A stretch of 64,000 nt of DNA from Iodobacter fluviatilis (GCF_004194535.1 NZ_CP025781.1:3658001-3722000); one strand, 5' to 3'; positions 49,342-59,248 are shown, numbered from the stretch's first letter. Notes: generated from the letters alone by a model not told the origin. A program made the numbers and translations.

Positions 49342-51771
49342 ATGGCTGGGATTTCTTCTTTAGGCTCGGGTTCAGGGATGGATTTGTCGGGCTTGATTGA
49401 TAAGCTAATGGCAGCTGAAAAAGCGCCATTAAAAGATTTACTGCTTAAAGAAGCATCTTACCAAGCCAAAATATCCGCTTATGGTTCTGTAAAAAGCGCT
49501 TTGTCTGCCTTTCAAGCTTCACTAAAAAACCTTTCTAGTGTACAAACGTTCAGAAGTACCACGGCGACATTGGCTGATTCTTCAATTGCAACCGTTACTT
49601 CCAATAGCCTTGCTCAGCCCGGCTCGTATAGTTTGGAAGTTTCACAATTAGCCCAAAATCAAAAACTGACATCAAATGCCTTTAGTAGTATTAATACGGG
49701 CTTGGGTACAGGGACGTTAACAATTCAGCTTGGCACAGTGGATAAGCACGATACTGACGCTACAAGCGATGATACATTTACTGCAAATGCAAAAAAACCT
49801 TCATTCTCTATTGATATTACCTCCAAAAACAATACCTTGGCAGGGGTGCGAGATGCAATTAATCTTGCTAATCAGGGTGTAAGTGCCAGTATTTTGAATG
49901 ACGGTACGGGTAGCCGTTTAGTTTTAACCAGTAAAGATTCTGGTGCTGAAAATTCAATAAAAGTATCGGTGATTGATTCCGATGGCAATAGCACGGACAC
50001 AGCAGGCTTATCTGTATTAGCTTACGATCCGGCTGGGGCGCGTAATTTAATTGAAACACAGGCAGCAAAAGACGCTAAATTTAAAATTGATGGCATTAAT
50101 GTTAGCAAACCTACTAATTCGGTAACGGATGCTATTCAAGGTTTAACCATTAATTTAACTAAAGTTTCTTCACCCACCAGTACTGGTGCAACCACACTTG
50201 CGCCAACCACGATTACGATTGGTTCTGACTTGTCTGGGCTTAAAGATTCTATTAAGGGTTTTATTAAATCTTATAATGAATTGAATAAAACACTTAAAGA
50301 TGTTTCAAGTTATATACCTGGTAATGCAACTACTTCAGCTAAAGCTGCGCCGCTTAATGGTGATTCTGCTATTCGTTCTATTCAAAATCAAATGCGTGCA
50401 GTCGTCAATGAAATGCAGGGCGAAGGGAGTTATTTTAAATCTCTGAGCGATATTGGTGTTTCATTTAGCGGCTATCAAACCGATGCCAAAGGCACAATTA
50501 TTGGTGGAACCACGCCTAAGGGTGATCTTTCACTGAATGAAGCTAAATTGCAGGCCGCTATTGCAAGTCATCCAGGCGATGTTGCCAATCTATTTACGGT
50601 GAATGGTATTTCAAGTAGTAATCAAGTGACCTTTTTGGCTGGCTCCTTGGCTACTCAATCAGGTAAGTATGCTGTTGAGGTTACTACGCCAGCTAGTCAG
50701 GCTAAATACAGCGGCTCTGCGCTCTCGTTTCTCAAAGTTGATGCAACGAATAATACTCAGAATGTCACTTTAGGTGGGGTCAGTGCAAGCCTTTCCATTG
50801 ATAATAATGATTACACAACGGAAAGCTTGGCGGCTCAAATCAAATCTAAAATTGAAGCCGATCCCACTTTGTTTACCTCTGGCACAGATACTATTAAAGT
50901 TGAATTCAATAAATTGAATAAAAACTTTGATATTAGCCGTGAAAGAACAGTGGCAGGCTCGCCTGCAACTGTTCAAAAAGACTCAATGGCTTTAAACGTT
51001 GCATCTGCACCTAAACCTATTACCATTGATGAGAACAATAAAACATTATTGGTTTCTGTTGATGGCGTGAATAGTCAAATTATTACTCTTGGTAAAGGGA
51101 GTTACGCCTCGATGGCTGATTTGGCGGCAGAAATGCAGTCAAAAATTAATAGTGATACTTCATTAGTTAAAGCCGGCAAAACGGTCGGCGTGGCTTTTAA
51201 TGAAGCGACTAGCCAGTTTGATCTATCTTCTGGCTTATATGGTAAAGATTCAAAGATTAAAATTACAGGCGTAGGTAATTCGACCTCTAGCACTTCTGCA
51301 GCAACTTTAGGTTTGGTCGTTGGTGGATATTCTGATACGCCTGCTGGCCCAACCGTCGGATACACCTATACCGCAGGTGCGGATGTAGAAGGCTTGATTG
51401 GTGGCGAAAAAGCTAAGGGCTCTGGGCAAGCATTAACGGGTACAGGGGCCAGTGAAGGTTTGAGTTTGATTGTCACTGCCAGTACAGCTGGTGATTATGG
51501 TTCTGTTTCATTTAACCGTGGTGTGGCTTTTGCTTTAGATAAATTACTTGATAGCATGGTTAAAGATCGAACCGGGCTGGTGGCAAAGCAGACAGAAGGC
51601 GTTACGAATAGCATTGCTCAGCTAGGTGATAAACGTGTTCGGATGAATCGCCAGTATGATGCCACCGAGGCACTTTATCGTAAACAATTTACGGCGATGG
51701 ACATCGCTATTGCAACCATGAGAAATACGAGTAGTAATTTAACTGCACAGCTTGCCAGTTTGCCAAAGTAA
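49342..51771 (+). CDS. fliD: flagellar filament cap protein FliD, unusually long
   Basis: An 809-residue hook-associated protein 2 that caps the filament and folds flagellin. N-terminal FliD domain (GLGSGSG-like start SSLGSGSGMDLSGLIDKLMA, about 5-23) and C-terminal FliD domain (QMRAVVNEM through the final FTAMDIAIATMRNTSSNLTAQL helix) are present. The protein is much longer than the usual 450-480: residues about 430-700 add two or more flagellin-hook-IN-like repeats (SLSIDNNDYTTESLAAQIKS and VSVDGVNSQIITLGKGSY). GGGAGG precedes the start. Confidence 0.92.
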   Translation: MAGISSLGSGSGMDLSGLIDKLMAAEKAPLKDLLLKEASYQAKISAYGSVKSALSAFQASLKNLSSVQTFRSTTATLADSSIATVTSNSLAQPGSYSLEVSQLAQNQKLTSNAFSSINTGLGTGTLTIQLGTVDKHDTDATSDDTFTANAKKPSFSIDITSKNNTLAGVRDAINLANQGVSASILNDGTGSRLVLTSKDSGAENSIKVSVIDSDGNSTDTAGLSVLAYDPAGARNLIETQAAKDAKFKIDGINVSKPTNSVTDAIQGLTINLTKVSSPTSTGATTLAPTTITIGSDLSGLKDSIKGFIKSYNELNKTLKDVSSYIPGNATTSAKAAPLNGDSAIRSIQNQMRAVVNEMQGEGSYFKSLSDIGVSFSGYQTDAKGTIIGGTTPKGDLSLNEAKLQAAIASHPGDVANLFTVNGISSSNQVTFLAGSLATQSGKYAVEVTTPASQAKYSGSALSFLKVDATNNTQNVTLGGVSASLSIDNNDYTTESLAAQIKSKIEADPTLFTSGTDTIKVEFNKLNKNFDISRERTVAGSPATVQKDSMALNVASAPKPITIDENNKTLLVSVDGVNSQIITLGKGSYASMADLAAEMQSKINSDTSLVKAGKTVGVAFNEATSQFDLSSGLYGKDSKIKITGVGNSTSSTSAATLGLVVGGYSDTPAGPTVGYTYTAGADVEGLIGGEKAKGSGQALTGTGASEGLSLIVTASTAGDYGSVSFNRGVAFALDKLLDSMVKDRTGLVAKQTEGVTNSIAQLGDKRVRMNRQYDATEALYRKQFTAMDIAIATMRNTSSNLTAQLASLPK

Positions 51772-51914
51772 GTACATTAGCGTGATGAATATAAAGTGAA
51801 GTGTTTTTTAAAATACGCTGCATATTATTCGCATAAATTGGCCTGTTTTAGGTATTAAACAAGGCTTGCTAGATTGAGTCGGCGTTTCTCGAATTCCTTT
51901 AGAGAGTTATTTTT

Positions 51915-52376
51915 ATGAGTGCGGTTAAAAAAGCAATTTCTGCCTATGGGCAAACCAGCCTCGATATGGTTGTAGAATCAGCCAGCCCCCATCAGCTTAT
52001 TGTTCTGTTGTTTGAGGGTGCGATTAAAGCTATTCAATTGGGCAAAATTTACATGCAGCAGGGGCTGATTGCACAAAAAGGTGCAGCGATTTCAAAGGCA
52101 ATTGCAATTATAGAAGACGGTTTGCGGCTGGCTTTAGATAAAGAAAATGGCGGTGAGTTAGCTGAAAATTTAGATTCTTTATATGACTACATTAGCTTTG
52201 AATTGTTGCAGGCTAATATTAATAACACACCTGAACGCTTAGATGAAATGTTGAATTTGTTAGGGCAATTGAAAGACGCATGGTTATCAATTGGTTTTAG
52301 TCAAGTTGAAAATGAAACACCTGCTGTCGTACGTGATGAACAAGAGCGGAGTAACTTAAGTTATGGGCGTATCTAG
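51915..52376 (+). CDS. fliS: flagellin export chaperone FliS
   Basis: A 153-residue helical chaperone that binds the flagellin C terminus before export. It shows MSAVKKAISAYGQTSLDMVVESASPHQLIVLLFEGAIKA (read as residues 1-39 in parts), ALDKENGGELAENLDSLYDYI and QLKDAWLSI. Overlaps the next gene by 14 bases. Confidence 0.93.
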   Translation: MSAVKKAISAYGQTSLDMVVESASPHQLIVLLFEGAIKAIQLGKIYMQQGLIAQKGAAISKAIAIIEDGLRLALDKENGGELAENLDSLYDYISFELLQANINNTPERLDEMLNLLGQLKDAWLSIGFSQVENETPAVVRDEQERSNLSYGRI

Positions 52377-52683
52377 GTATTTAACTGCCTATGCAAACTT
52401 GAATGCGTGCATTACTCAAATGTTGCTCACAGCCAAGGCTGAAGACTGGGATAATATGTTGGTGCATGCTCAATTATTTGCAGAATTAAGCTCGAATTTG
52501 CCTATGATTGAATGGGGCGCGTTAACAAGCTTAGAGCAGCAGCAACTGGCTGCAATTTTGCAAGTATGTAACAGCGAAGTGCAAGAAATAGAGCAAATGG
52601 CAGTTAATCAACGCGGTGCGCTGGCTACGCTTTTGCAAAATATGCATAACACTGGAAAACTACAACGCGCGTATGACGTCTAA
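52363..52683 (+). CDS. fliT: FliT-like flagellar chaperone
   Basis: A 106-residue helical protein overlapping the fliS end by 14 bases, the usual fliT position. It begins MGVSRYLTAYANLNACITQMLLTAKAEDWD and has the FliT-like EDWDNMLVHAQLFAEL pattern. FliT binds FliD before export. The assignment rests mainly on position, size and helical pattern. Confidence 0.75.
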   Translation: MGVSRYLTAYANLNACITQMLLTAKAEDWDNMLVHAQLFAELSSNLPMIEWGALTSLEQQQLAAILQVCNSEVQEIEQMAVNQRGALATLLQNMHNTGKLQRAYDV

Positions 52684-52719
52684 TAATAGCCTGCCCGCCC
52701 CGGCAGGGGAGATCGTCTT

Positions 52720-53115
52720 ATGAATGGCATCGTCATTACTTGGGTACAGCTTCTTTATATCAGTCTGATTTTGATTTTATTTTATGTGGCTGAATTGCTT
52801 TTGTTTATGCGTAAAGCATCTATGCATCGGGGTTTAGGTCAAAATCCTCAAGAGATGGATAAATTGCGTAATGAAATTGCGCAGCTTAGATTTGAGATGG
52901 ATGCTCTCAAGCTACGCTTGGCTGCGTCTCAAACGCAGTGGACGAGTTCTTCTGCGGAATTGGTGATGGAGGGCGATCAAGAAAGCCCTTATAGCCATGC
53001 GATTCGATTGGCGAAACTCGGGGCGGATTCAAACAGCGTGGCGCACCAATGTGGCATTTCACGCGGTGAAGCTGATTTAATCGTTGCGCTTTACCGCTCC
53101 AGTACGCAGAGATAA
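52720..53115 (+). CDS. DUF2802 protein
   Basis: A 131-residue protein with one N-terminal membrane helix (about 8-30), a coiled-coil (about 45-72; MDKLRNEIAQLRFEMDALKL), and a C-terminal DUF2802 domain with the helix-turn-helix-like YSHAIRLAKLGADSNSVAHQCGISRGEADLI. The family is usually found in flagellar clusters of beta- and gammaproteobacteria; function unknown. Confidence 0.82.
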   Translation: MNGIVITWVQLLYISLILILFYVAELLLFMRKASMHRGLGQNPQEMDKLRNEIAQLRFEMDALKLRLAASQTQWTSSSAELVMEGDQESPYSHAIRLAKLGADSNSVAHQCGISRGEADLIVALYRSSTQR

Positions 53116-53220
53116 GCATGCTTTCCGACTTTGTAGGTATTGACTCGGCTTGCTATTTTATTCGCTCTCTAGCGGTTAGGGAGGCTATTTGCGCCTGCCG
53201 CCTTGTTTTTAAAGACCATT

Positions 53221-54266
53221 ATGCTTCCCGGTACTAGTCCGATCAGCTTAGTTCAGCACTACCTCAAAGCACAGGAGGGGGTCGCTGAGGTGACGCGCAT
53301 CACATCAGACGATGTGCGCTATACCGTTGGTGAACGGGTGCAGGCAACGGTAACGGGTCAATTACCCAATGGTCGTTATGCCGTGCTTATTAAGGATCAG
53401 TTACTGGATCTTAATTTGCCAAGAAATACCGAGCCTGGCGAGAAGCTAGATCTTACTGTGGTTACGGGCTATCCCAAGCTGACCTTTGCTTTGACTGGAG
53501 CTGGTGCACAGCCTGCATTGCCACAAGAAATGGTTTTAAGCCAAGGCGCTCGCTTTTTAGCTTCTTTGCTTGGCAAAGGTGAGGCTAAGCCTGGGGCTGC
53601 TCAATTGAGTTCCGCAGCCGCATTGTTTGATGGGGCTCCTGATACAGAAAAATTAGCCGCGAAGCTATCTCAAGGCTTGGCCGACAGCGGTTTATTTTAT
53701 GAATCACATCAGGCTGAATGGGTGAATGGTGAGCGGCCATTGCAGTCACTATTAAGAGAGCCACAAGCTGGCTTGGCTAAGCCAGCCACAAATGGCGCTG
53801 AAAAAATGGAAAATACGGATAAAGCCAACAATTTTGCGCCAGCTAAAGATAATTCACTTGCAGAGAAAATAACTCAAGCACCGGAGGGGCTTTTACGTAA
53901 TTTGGTTCAGCAACAACTGGACGTGCTTGAGCAGCGCCCCATTGTATGGAGTGGGCAAGCCTGGCCTGGACAGCCATTGCATTGGGAAGTGGAGCCCGAA
54001 AACGAGCGTCAAGCCGGAGGGGGCAAGATGAAGAGCAGCGTAGTTGGCAAACTCGGTTAAATCTTCAGCTCCCAGAGCTGGGTGGCTTGAGTATTGTGGC
54101 GGTGCTTCGTAATGGCGAATTTGCTTTGCGCTTTGAAGCGTCGGCCCAAACGGCAGAAAAGATTCGTGCAGAAACCAAAAATCTGCAAAATCGCTTTGAG
54201 GCTGCCGGTTTGACTTTGGCGTCCAGCCTAGTGGTGGTTAATGCTGAGCAAGTGAATGTCACGTAA
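53221..54266 (+). pseudogene. fliK: flagellar hook-length control protein FliK, frameshifted at a G5 run
   Basis: With one added G at 54019-54023 this is a 348-residue protein with the FliK layout: an N-terminal variable region and a C-terminal Flg_hook domain (LNLQLPELGGLSIVAVLRNGEFALRFEA). The break falls between ENERQAGGG and QDEEQRSWQTR. FliK measures the hook and switches export specificity through FlhB, and the next gene encodes an FlhB-tail protein. The length and domain order are normal after repair. ATG at 53221 is preferred to the TTG at 53203. Confidence 0.82.
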
Positions 54267-54585
54267 GCATCCTGATGGCCGCCGTCAGCAAGCTGTGGCG
54301 TTGGCTTACCAACAAGGTAGTAACTCCCCTCGCGTCGTCGCTAAAGGGCAGGGCTTGCTGGCCGAACGGATTATTGAACGTGCACAAGAAGCAGGCGTGT
54401 TTGTGCATGAATCACCTGAGCTAGTCGCGATGCTGATGCAAGTGGATCTAGATCAACACATACCCCCGCAACTTTATCGTGCTATCGCCGAATTACTAGC
54501 CTTCGTTTATCATTTGGAGCGTGGAGAATCAGTGACTGTGCCTGTTTTTGATTTGCCGCCCCTAGTCGATGATCAGCCCGAGTAA
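54256..54585 (+). CDS. fhlB: FlhB C-terminal-domain protein (FhlB)
   Basis: A 109-residue protein matching only the cytoplasmic tail of FlhB, with no membrane segments. It contains RRQQAVALAYQQGSNSPRVVAKGQGLLAERI and IPPQLYRAIAELLAFVYHLE. The NPTH autocleavage motif of FlhB is replaced by QGSNSPR. Stand-alone FlhB tails next to fliK are common in polar flagellates and may tune export switching. Start overlaps the fliK stop. Confidence 0.88.
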   Translation: MSRKHPDGRRQQAVALAYQQGSNSPRVVAKGQGLLAERIIERAQEAGVFVHESPELVAMLMQVDLDQHIPPQLYRAIAELLAFVYHLERGESVTVPVFDLPPLVDDQPE

Positions 54586-54594
54586 TCCCATCCC

Positions 54595-54922
54595 ATGCTT
54601 CGCCATCAATTTAAAGACTTACGCTATCGCAGCGCTATTCTTTGCTCTTGGCTGCAGATTTGGGAGCGGGGTTTTATTTTCCTGTTACCACCTATGTGTT
54701 GCAACGTTTTGGATCAAAAAAGTTTGTTTAGGTGCGGGCTGGCAATTGCCCTTGGTACTGCCCGCGCTGGCTTTTGCACTAAGTTTTAGTTTTACTTTAG
54801 TGATTATGGTTTTTGAAGGCGTAGCACATCGCTGCCTAAATGTGACCATGAATGCACAGGGTGTTGCGGGGGAGCTGGAAAACGACAAACCGATTATGTC
54901 TAGATTGCACGCTGTGTTTGTC
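54595..54922 (+). pseudogene. MFS transporter pseudogene, 5' part, cut by the IS481-type element
   Basis: Reading across all three frames recovers a single membrane-transporter sequence with several small frameshifts: AIAALFFAL, then LAADLGAGFYFPVTTYVLQRF, then SLFRCGLAIALGT, then FSFTLVIMVFEGVAHRC, then LNVTMNAQGVAGELENDKPI and MSRLHAVF. The MNAQGVA...PIMS-HA pattern is characteristic of YbjJ-like MFS transporters. The match stops where the IS481-type relic begins. No 3' half is found on the other side of the element. Confidence 0.7.
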
Positions 54923-55793
54923 TAGTTTCGAGTGTTCATAAACACGTTTAGTAAACAATTCAGGTTTGATTTTGTACCAATGTTTTAACGCAGAAATTGG
55001 TGTTGTATGACCCAGCGCTTTTTGCGGAATGTGATGGTTGTAGAGCTTGGGATGATTTTCCAAGGTTTGTCTGATCTTCTCTGCTGACGCAAACCGCGTT
55101 TGCTGAACAACCTCGCTGATTCGACCGTTGAAACGCTCCACCATCCGATTGGTCTGGGGTGACGTGGCGGAATCAAACGGTGTTCAATCTGCAGGCGATG
55201 ACACTCGCGATCAAAGCGATGCTGCCCACTCGTCACCTTCTCTTTGCAAGTAAAACGATCTGTAAATTGGCTGTCATTGTCAGTCAAAATCGTTTTGATT
55301 TTAACTGGACAAGCACGATGTAGTGCTTGAAGAAAGTGCGCTGCACTTTCTTCGGTTTAGTTGGGGTAGATGGCGAAGTAAACCCAGCGAGGGGCTCGAT
55401 CAATGGCGACAAATAGCAACGCTGCATTTCATTTGGCATCTGCGGCAGGTATTTGATGTCGATATGTAGATAGCCAGGACCGTCGCTCTTAAAGGTCTTC
55501 GTGGGTTTCGCCTCCGCTTCATCGGCAGGAATCAGATCTTTAGTTTGTTCACCCCATATCGTGAGAAGCAGCGATACAAGCCAGCCCGAGAAGCATGAGG
55601 ATTGATGAATTCCTAGGTAATGACCAGCATGTCATCCAAGGGCAGCAAGAGCAGTCGACGCAATTCAACGACGATGATTTCCTTAAACAAGTAACAAGGG
55701 TGAGCCACTGACTTGACGAACCTACCCAGCGTTGCACTTACTATTTGATAGATGAGGCCGACGGGTAGATTGCCCGTCAGCGCTTGTGGCGGT
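54920..55793 (-). mobile_element. decayed IS481-family element with transposase pseudogene
   Basis: Read on the minus strand across frames, the segment gives an IS481-like DDE integrase: HIDIKYLPQM (first Asp), VAIDRAPRWVYFAIYPN, LTDNDSQFTDRFTCKEK (second Asp), RMVERFNGRISEVVQQTRF (catalytic Glu) and ALGHTTPISALKHWY. At least three frameshifts and one in-frame stop break it, so it is inactive. The ends are not well defined: the left lies near TGTCTAG at 54918-54924, the right near the stop of the following transporter gene. It interrupts the MFS pseudogene. Confidence 0.8.
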
Positions 55794-57152
55794 TTAAATC
55801 AACCCAAAGCCATTTAAAAGAATAATGCCGATTAAGAGTGGTGCAATATATCGCAGTAAAACAAACAGTACTTTAATCAGTGCCTGATTATTTAAGCTGC
55901 CACCATTGGATAGTGCTTCTTTTAGTTTGGGCAAACCATAAGACCAGCCAGCAAAGATGCAAAGTAAAATGCCGCCAACAGGCATCAGAATGTTTGAGCT
56001 GATATAGTCAAATAAATCAAATGTATTTAAGCCAAATAGTGTCCAGTTTGCGGTCAGCGATTGAGATAATGCGGCGGGTAGGCCAAATAGGGCAATCGTT
56101 AATATGCTGATGGCGGTGGCTTTTTTACGGCTCCAATTACAGCGCTCAATCAACATTGCAACGGGCACTTCCATAATTGAAAGAATGGCCCCTGTTGCAG
56201 CAATTGCCGTCAGAATAAAGAATAAAGCCATAAAAATACTGCCGCCTGGCATGCTATGAAATACGGCTGGAATCGTAATAAAGACCAGTGATGGGCCAGC
56301 AGCTGGCTCAAAGCCAAAAGCAAATACCGCTGGGAAAATAGCTATACCCGCCAGTAAAGAGACGGTTAAATCGGCAAACATCACGCGTGTGGCGGTGAGG
56401 GGGATATTTTGTTCGGCACGGAAATAGCTGCCGTAAGTGAGCATGGTTCCCATACCAATGGATAGCTTAAAAAAGGCCAGCCCGACTGCCGTTAAGATAA
56501 CCGCTGAATTAATTTTGCTAAAATCAGGCGTAAATAAGAATTCAAGGCCACGCATTGCGCCAGGTAAAGTTAGGCTGCGGATACAAAGTGCAATGAGCAA
56601 TAAAAATAGCACTGGCATCAGCTTTTTGCTAACGGCTTCAATGCCTTTAGATACGCCACACATAATAATTGCGCCGGTAAAGCCAAGCACAATCCATTGC
56701 CAAATAAGGGCAGACTGAGGATTCGCCACTAGTTCGCCAAACACGGCCTTGGTATGGCTTGGATCTACTGAGCTGAGTTTTCCAGATAAGGCTTTAAAAA
56801 TATAGGCAAAGACCCACCCTGCTACTTCAGTGTAAAAGGCCAGAATCAAAACAGCTACTGCAATCCCCATTACGCCAATGATCTTCCAGAAGCCTTGCCC
56901 TTTGGGGGCTAATTTTTCAAAGGTGGTGATCGCGTTGGCACGAGATGCTCGCCCCAACATGATTTCAGTCATCATCACAGGCAAGCCAACTAATAGTGTG
57001 GCGATGATATACACCAATAGAAAGCTAGCTCCGCCATTTGTACCCGTTAGGTAAGGAAACTTCCAAATATTACCAAGGCCAACGGCAGAGCCCAAGGTGG
57101 CAACGAGAACACCAAAGGTTGAGGTGAAGCCGTCGCGGGATGTGTTACTCAT
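55794..57152 (-). CDS. sodium-dependent transporter, NSS/SNF family
   Basis: A 452-residue inner-membrane carrier of the neurotransmitter:sodium symporter family, with about 11-12 segments. The signature GSAVGLGNIWKFPYLTGTNGG (about 20-40) forms the unwound first helix that binds substrate and sodium. Bacterial relatives such as LeuT and TnaT carry amino acids; the substrate here is unknown. It points away from the flagellar genes and is divergent from cysM. Confidence 0.92.
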   Translation of the reverse strand: MSNTSRDGFTSTFGVLVATLGSAVGLGNIWKFPYLTGTNGGASFLLVYIIATLLVGLPVMMTEIMLGRASRANAITTFEKLAPKGQGFWKIIGVMGIAVAVLILAFYTEVAGWVFAYIFKALSGKLSSVDPSHTKAVFGELVANPQSALIWQWIVLGFTGAIIMCGVSKGIEAVSKKLMPVLFLLLIALCIRSLTLPGAMRGLEFLFTPDFSKINSAVILTAVGLAFFKLSIGMGTMLTYGSYFRAEQNIPLTATRVMFADLTVSLLAGIAIFPAVFAFGFEPAAGPSLVFITIPAVFHSMPGGSIFMALFFILTAIAATGAILSIMEVPVAMLIERCNWSRKKATAISILTIALFGLPAALSQSLTANWTLFGLNTFDLFDYISSNILMPVGGILLCIFAGWSYGLPKLKEALSNGGSLNNQALIKVLFVLLRYIAPLLIGIILLNGFGLI

Positions 57153-57293
57153 TATGCGTTTCCTGTTTTAAAAACAATTTACGGTAAAACTTATTGATTA
57201 TGGTGATGTAATGACCTACTTGCGGCTCTGTATTGGCATGTGTGCTTGAATGGCGTGGCAGGTATAATCAAGATAAGAAGAATGGAGCCCTGC

Positions 57294-58172
57294 ATGTTTA
57301 AGTATTTAGAAGACTTCGTCGGACATACACCTTTAGTACGCTTAAAACGTATGCCCGGCGACACCAGTAATATTATTTTAGTAAAGCTTGAAGGCAATAA
57401 CCCAGCCGGATCAGTTAAAGACCGGCCCGCATTATCCATGATTCGGCACGCAGCGGCTCGTGGAGATATTCAAACTGGTGATACTTTAATTGAAGCGACT
57501 TCAGGTAATACCGGTATTGCCCTTGCCATGGCCGCGGCGGTGATGGGGTATCGCATGATTTTAATCATGCCCAAAAACGCCAGTATCGAACGCGTACAAA
57601 GCATGAAAGCTTACGGTGCGGAAGTAATTTTGGAAGAAAGTATGGAAAGCGCCCGTGATTTGGCGCAAATAATGGTAAAAAAAGGCCAAGGCATTGTATT
57701 GGATCAGTTTGCAAACGCAGATAACCCGCTTGCTCACTATGAAAGTACCGGCCCAGAAATATGGCAAGATACAGAGGGCCGTATCACCCATTTTGTTTCT
57801 AGCATGGGCACTACTGGCACCATTATGGGCACTGGGCGTTATTTAAAAAAACAAAATCCGGCCGTGCAAATTGTAGGTGTTCAGCCTTGCGATGGCGCAC
57901 AAATACCAGGGATTCGCAAATGGCCGCTGGATTATGTGCCTGCTATTTGTGATTTCTCTAAATTGGATCGCATGATGGAAGTCAATCAGGCGCTTGCGGA
58001 AGAAACAACTCGCCGGTTGGCGCGTGAAGAAGGCATTTTTGCGGGCATCTCATCGGGTGGCGCGTTGGCGGCGGTTTTGCAATTATCACAAGAAGTAGAA
58101 AACGCAGTGATTGTTTCCATTGTATGTGATCGTGGGGACCGCTATCTTTCGACCGGCGTATTTCCTGCGTGA
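57294..58172 (+). CDS. cysM: cysteine synthase B (CysM)
   Basis: A 292-residue PLP enzyme that makes cysteine from O-acetylserine and sulfide or thiosulfate. The PLP Lys42 is in NPAGSVKDRPA, the phosphate-binding loop is EATSGNTGIALA, and the C-terminal GIFAGISSGGALA is typical. The CysM-type active-site loop SxxGTxGT appears as SSMGTTGTIMGTGRYLK. The start has GGAG ahead; a TATAAT lies at 57263-57268 but lacks a well-placed -35. Confidence 0.93.
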   Translation: MFKYLEDFVGHTPLVRLKRMPGDTSNIILVKLEGNNPAGSVKDRPALSMIRHAAARGDIQTGDTLIEATSGNTGIALAMAAAVMGYRMILIMPKNASIERVQSMKAYGAEVILEESMESARDLAQIMVKKGQGIVLDQFANADNPLAHYESTGPEIWQDTEGRITHFVSSMGTTGTIMGTGRYLKKQNPAVQIVGVQPCDGAQIPGIRKWPLDYVPAICDFSKLDRMMEVNQALAEETTRRLAREEGIFAGISSGGALAAVLQLSQEVENAVIVSIVCDRGDRYLSTGVFPA

Positions 58173-58211
58173 TGGGTTTGATTTAAGCGAGGCCTAAGAA
58201 ATTTGATATTT

Positions 58212-58282
58212 TTGTAGGAGTGGCTTTTGCCGCGAAGGCTCAGCTTGTTAAAGTCATTTGCGGCTAATGCTGCTCCTCAGGA
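58212..58282 (+). repeat. REP-like inverted doublet (REPIN-like)
   Basis: TTTGTAGGAGTGGCTTTTGC followed by CGCGAA (58211-58236) and, about 20 bases on, an inverted degenerate copy TTTGCGGCTAATGCTGCTCC then TCAGG (58257-58281). The GTAGGAG...GCCGCGAA pattern is the classic REP sequence of Pseudomonas and relatives, which is mobilised by RAYT transposases. It sits between cysM and the PHP gene. Confidence 0.6.
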
Positions 58283-58375
58283 GTTTTTTCTAAGTTGACA
58301 GGGTGGCCCTGCGGCATGCGTTTATAATTTTGTGCCTTTGAAGTAATCATTTAGCTGTATTAGCAAGGAAAAAGC

Positions 58376-59245
58376 ATGACTCCCGTCGATCTACATTGCC
58401 ATTCAAACCATTCCGATGGCCTGCTCCCTGCGCGTGATGTGGTGCGCAAAGCGTTTGAGCGGGGCTGCCAATTATTTGCGCTCACCGATCATGATGAAAC
58501 GCGCGGCCTTGCCGAGGCAGAAGACGAAGCCAAGCAATTAGGAATGAAGTTCATTAATGGCGTAGAAATCTCGGTGAGCTGGGGCAAGCATATTTTACAT
58601 ATCGTTGGCCTTGGTTTTGATCGCAATAATGAAGCGTTACTGGCTGGGCTTGCCAGTGTGCGCTCTGGCCGTGGTGAGCGAGCCGAGCGTATGGCCGCCG
58701 AGCTGGATAAGGTGGGCATTCATGGCTCCTTAGAAGGTGCTCGGCAGTATGCGGATAATCCAGCCATCCTGAGCCGTGCTCACTTTGCCCGTCATTTAGT
58801 GAAAACCGGCGTGTGTAAAGATATGGGCACGGTGTTTAAGCGCTATCTGGTGCGTGGCAAGCCCGGCTTTGTTGAACACGAATGGGCGCGTTTGCACGAG
58901 GCTATTGAATGGATTACTGGCGCGGGCGGTGTTGCTGTGCTGGCGCATCCTGCCCGTTATGAAATGGGCAACGAAACACTCCGAGTGTTGCTCACCGAAT
59001 ATAAACGCCTTGGTGGCGAGGCCATTGAAGTGGTTTCTGGCTGCCATGGTATTCCTGATGCTGCACGATTTGGACGGCTGGCTCAGGAATTTGGTTTTTT
59101 GGCCTCTTGCGGTACGGATTATCACGCCACCGGCGAAGGTGCGCGTGAGCCTGGTTTAAATCCAGATCTCCCCATGGATTGCATGCCGGTTTGGCATCGC
59201 TGGTTGTCACCAGAGACGATGTCCCCTTCAATTTCAGCAGGTTAA
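58376..59245 (+). CDS. PHP-domain phosphoesterase (RNase AM/YciV-like)
   Basis: A 289-residue PHP-domain metal enzyme. Metal-binding motifs are DLHCHSNHSDG (about 4-14), LTDHDET, NGVEIS, LAHPARY and CGTDYH. E. coli YciV (RNase AM) degrades RNA 5' ends and 3',5'-bisphosphates, and this protein fits that family. Followed after 3 bases by yciO, a pairing also common in the group, and then M50 protease and trpS. Confidence 0.9.
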   Translation: MTPVDLHCHSNHSDGLLPARDVVRKAFERGCQLFALTDHDETRGLAEAEDEAKQLGMKFINGVEISVSWGKHILHIVGLGFDRNNEALLAGLASVRSGRGERAERMAAELDKVGIHGSLEGARQYADNPAILSRAHFARHLVKTGVCKDMGTVFKRYLVRGKPGFVEHEWARLHEAIEWITGAGGVAVLAHPARYEMGNETLRVLLTEYKRLGGEAIEVVSGCHGIPDAARFGRLAQEFGFLASCGTDYHATGEGAREPGLNPDLPMDCMPVWHRWLSPETMSPSISAG

Positions 59246-59248
59246 ACA

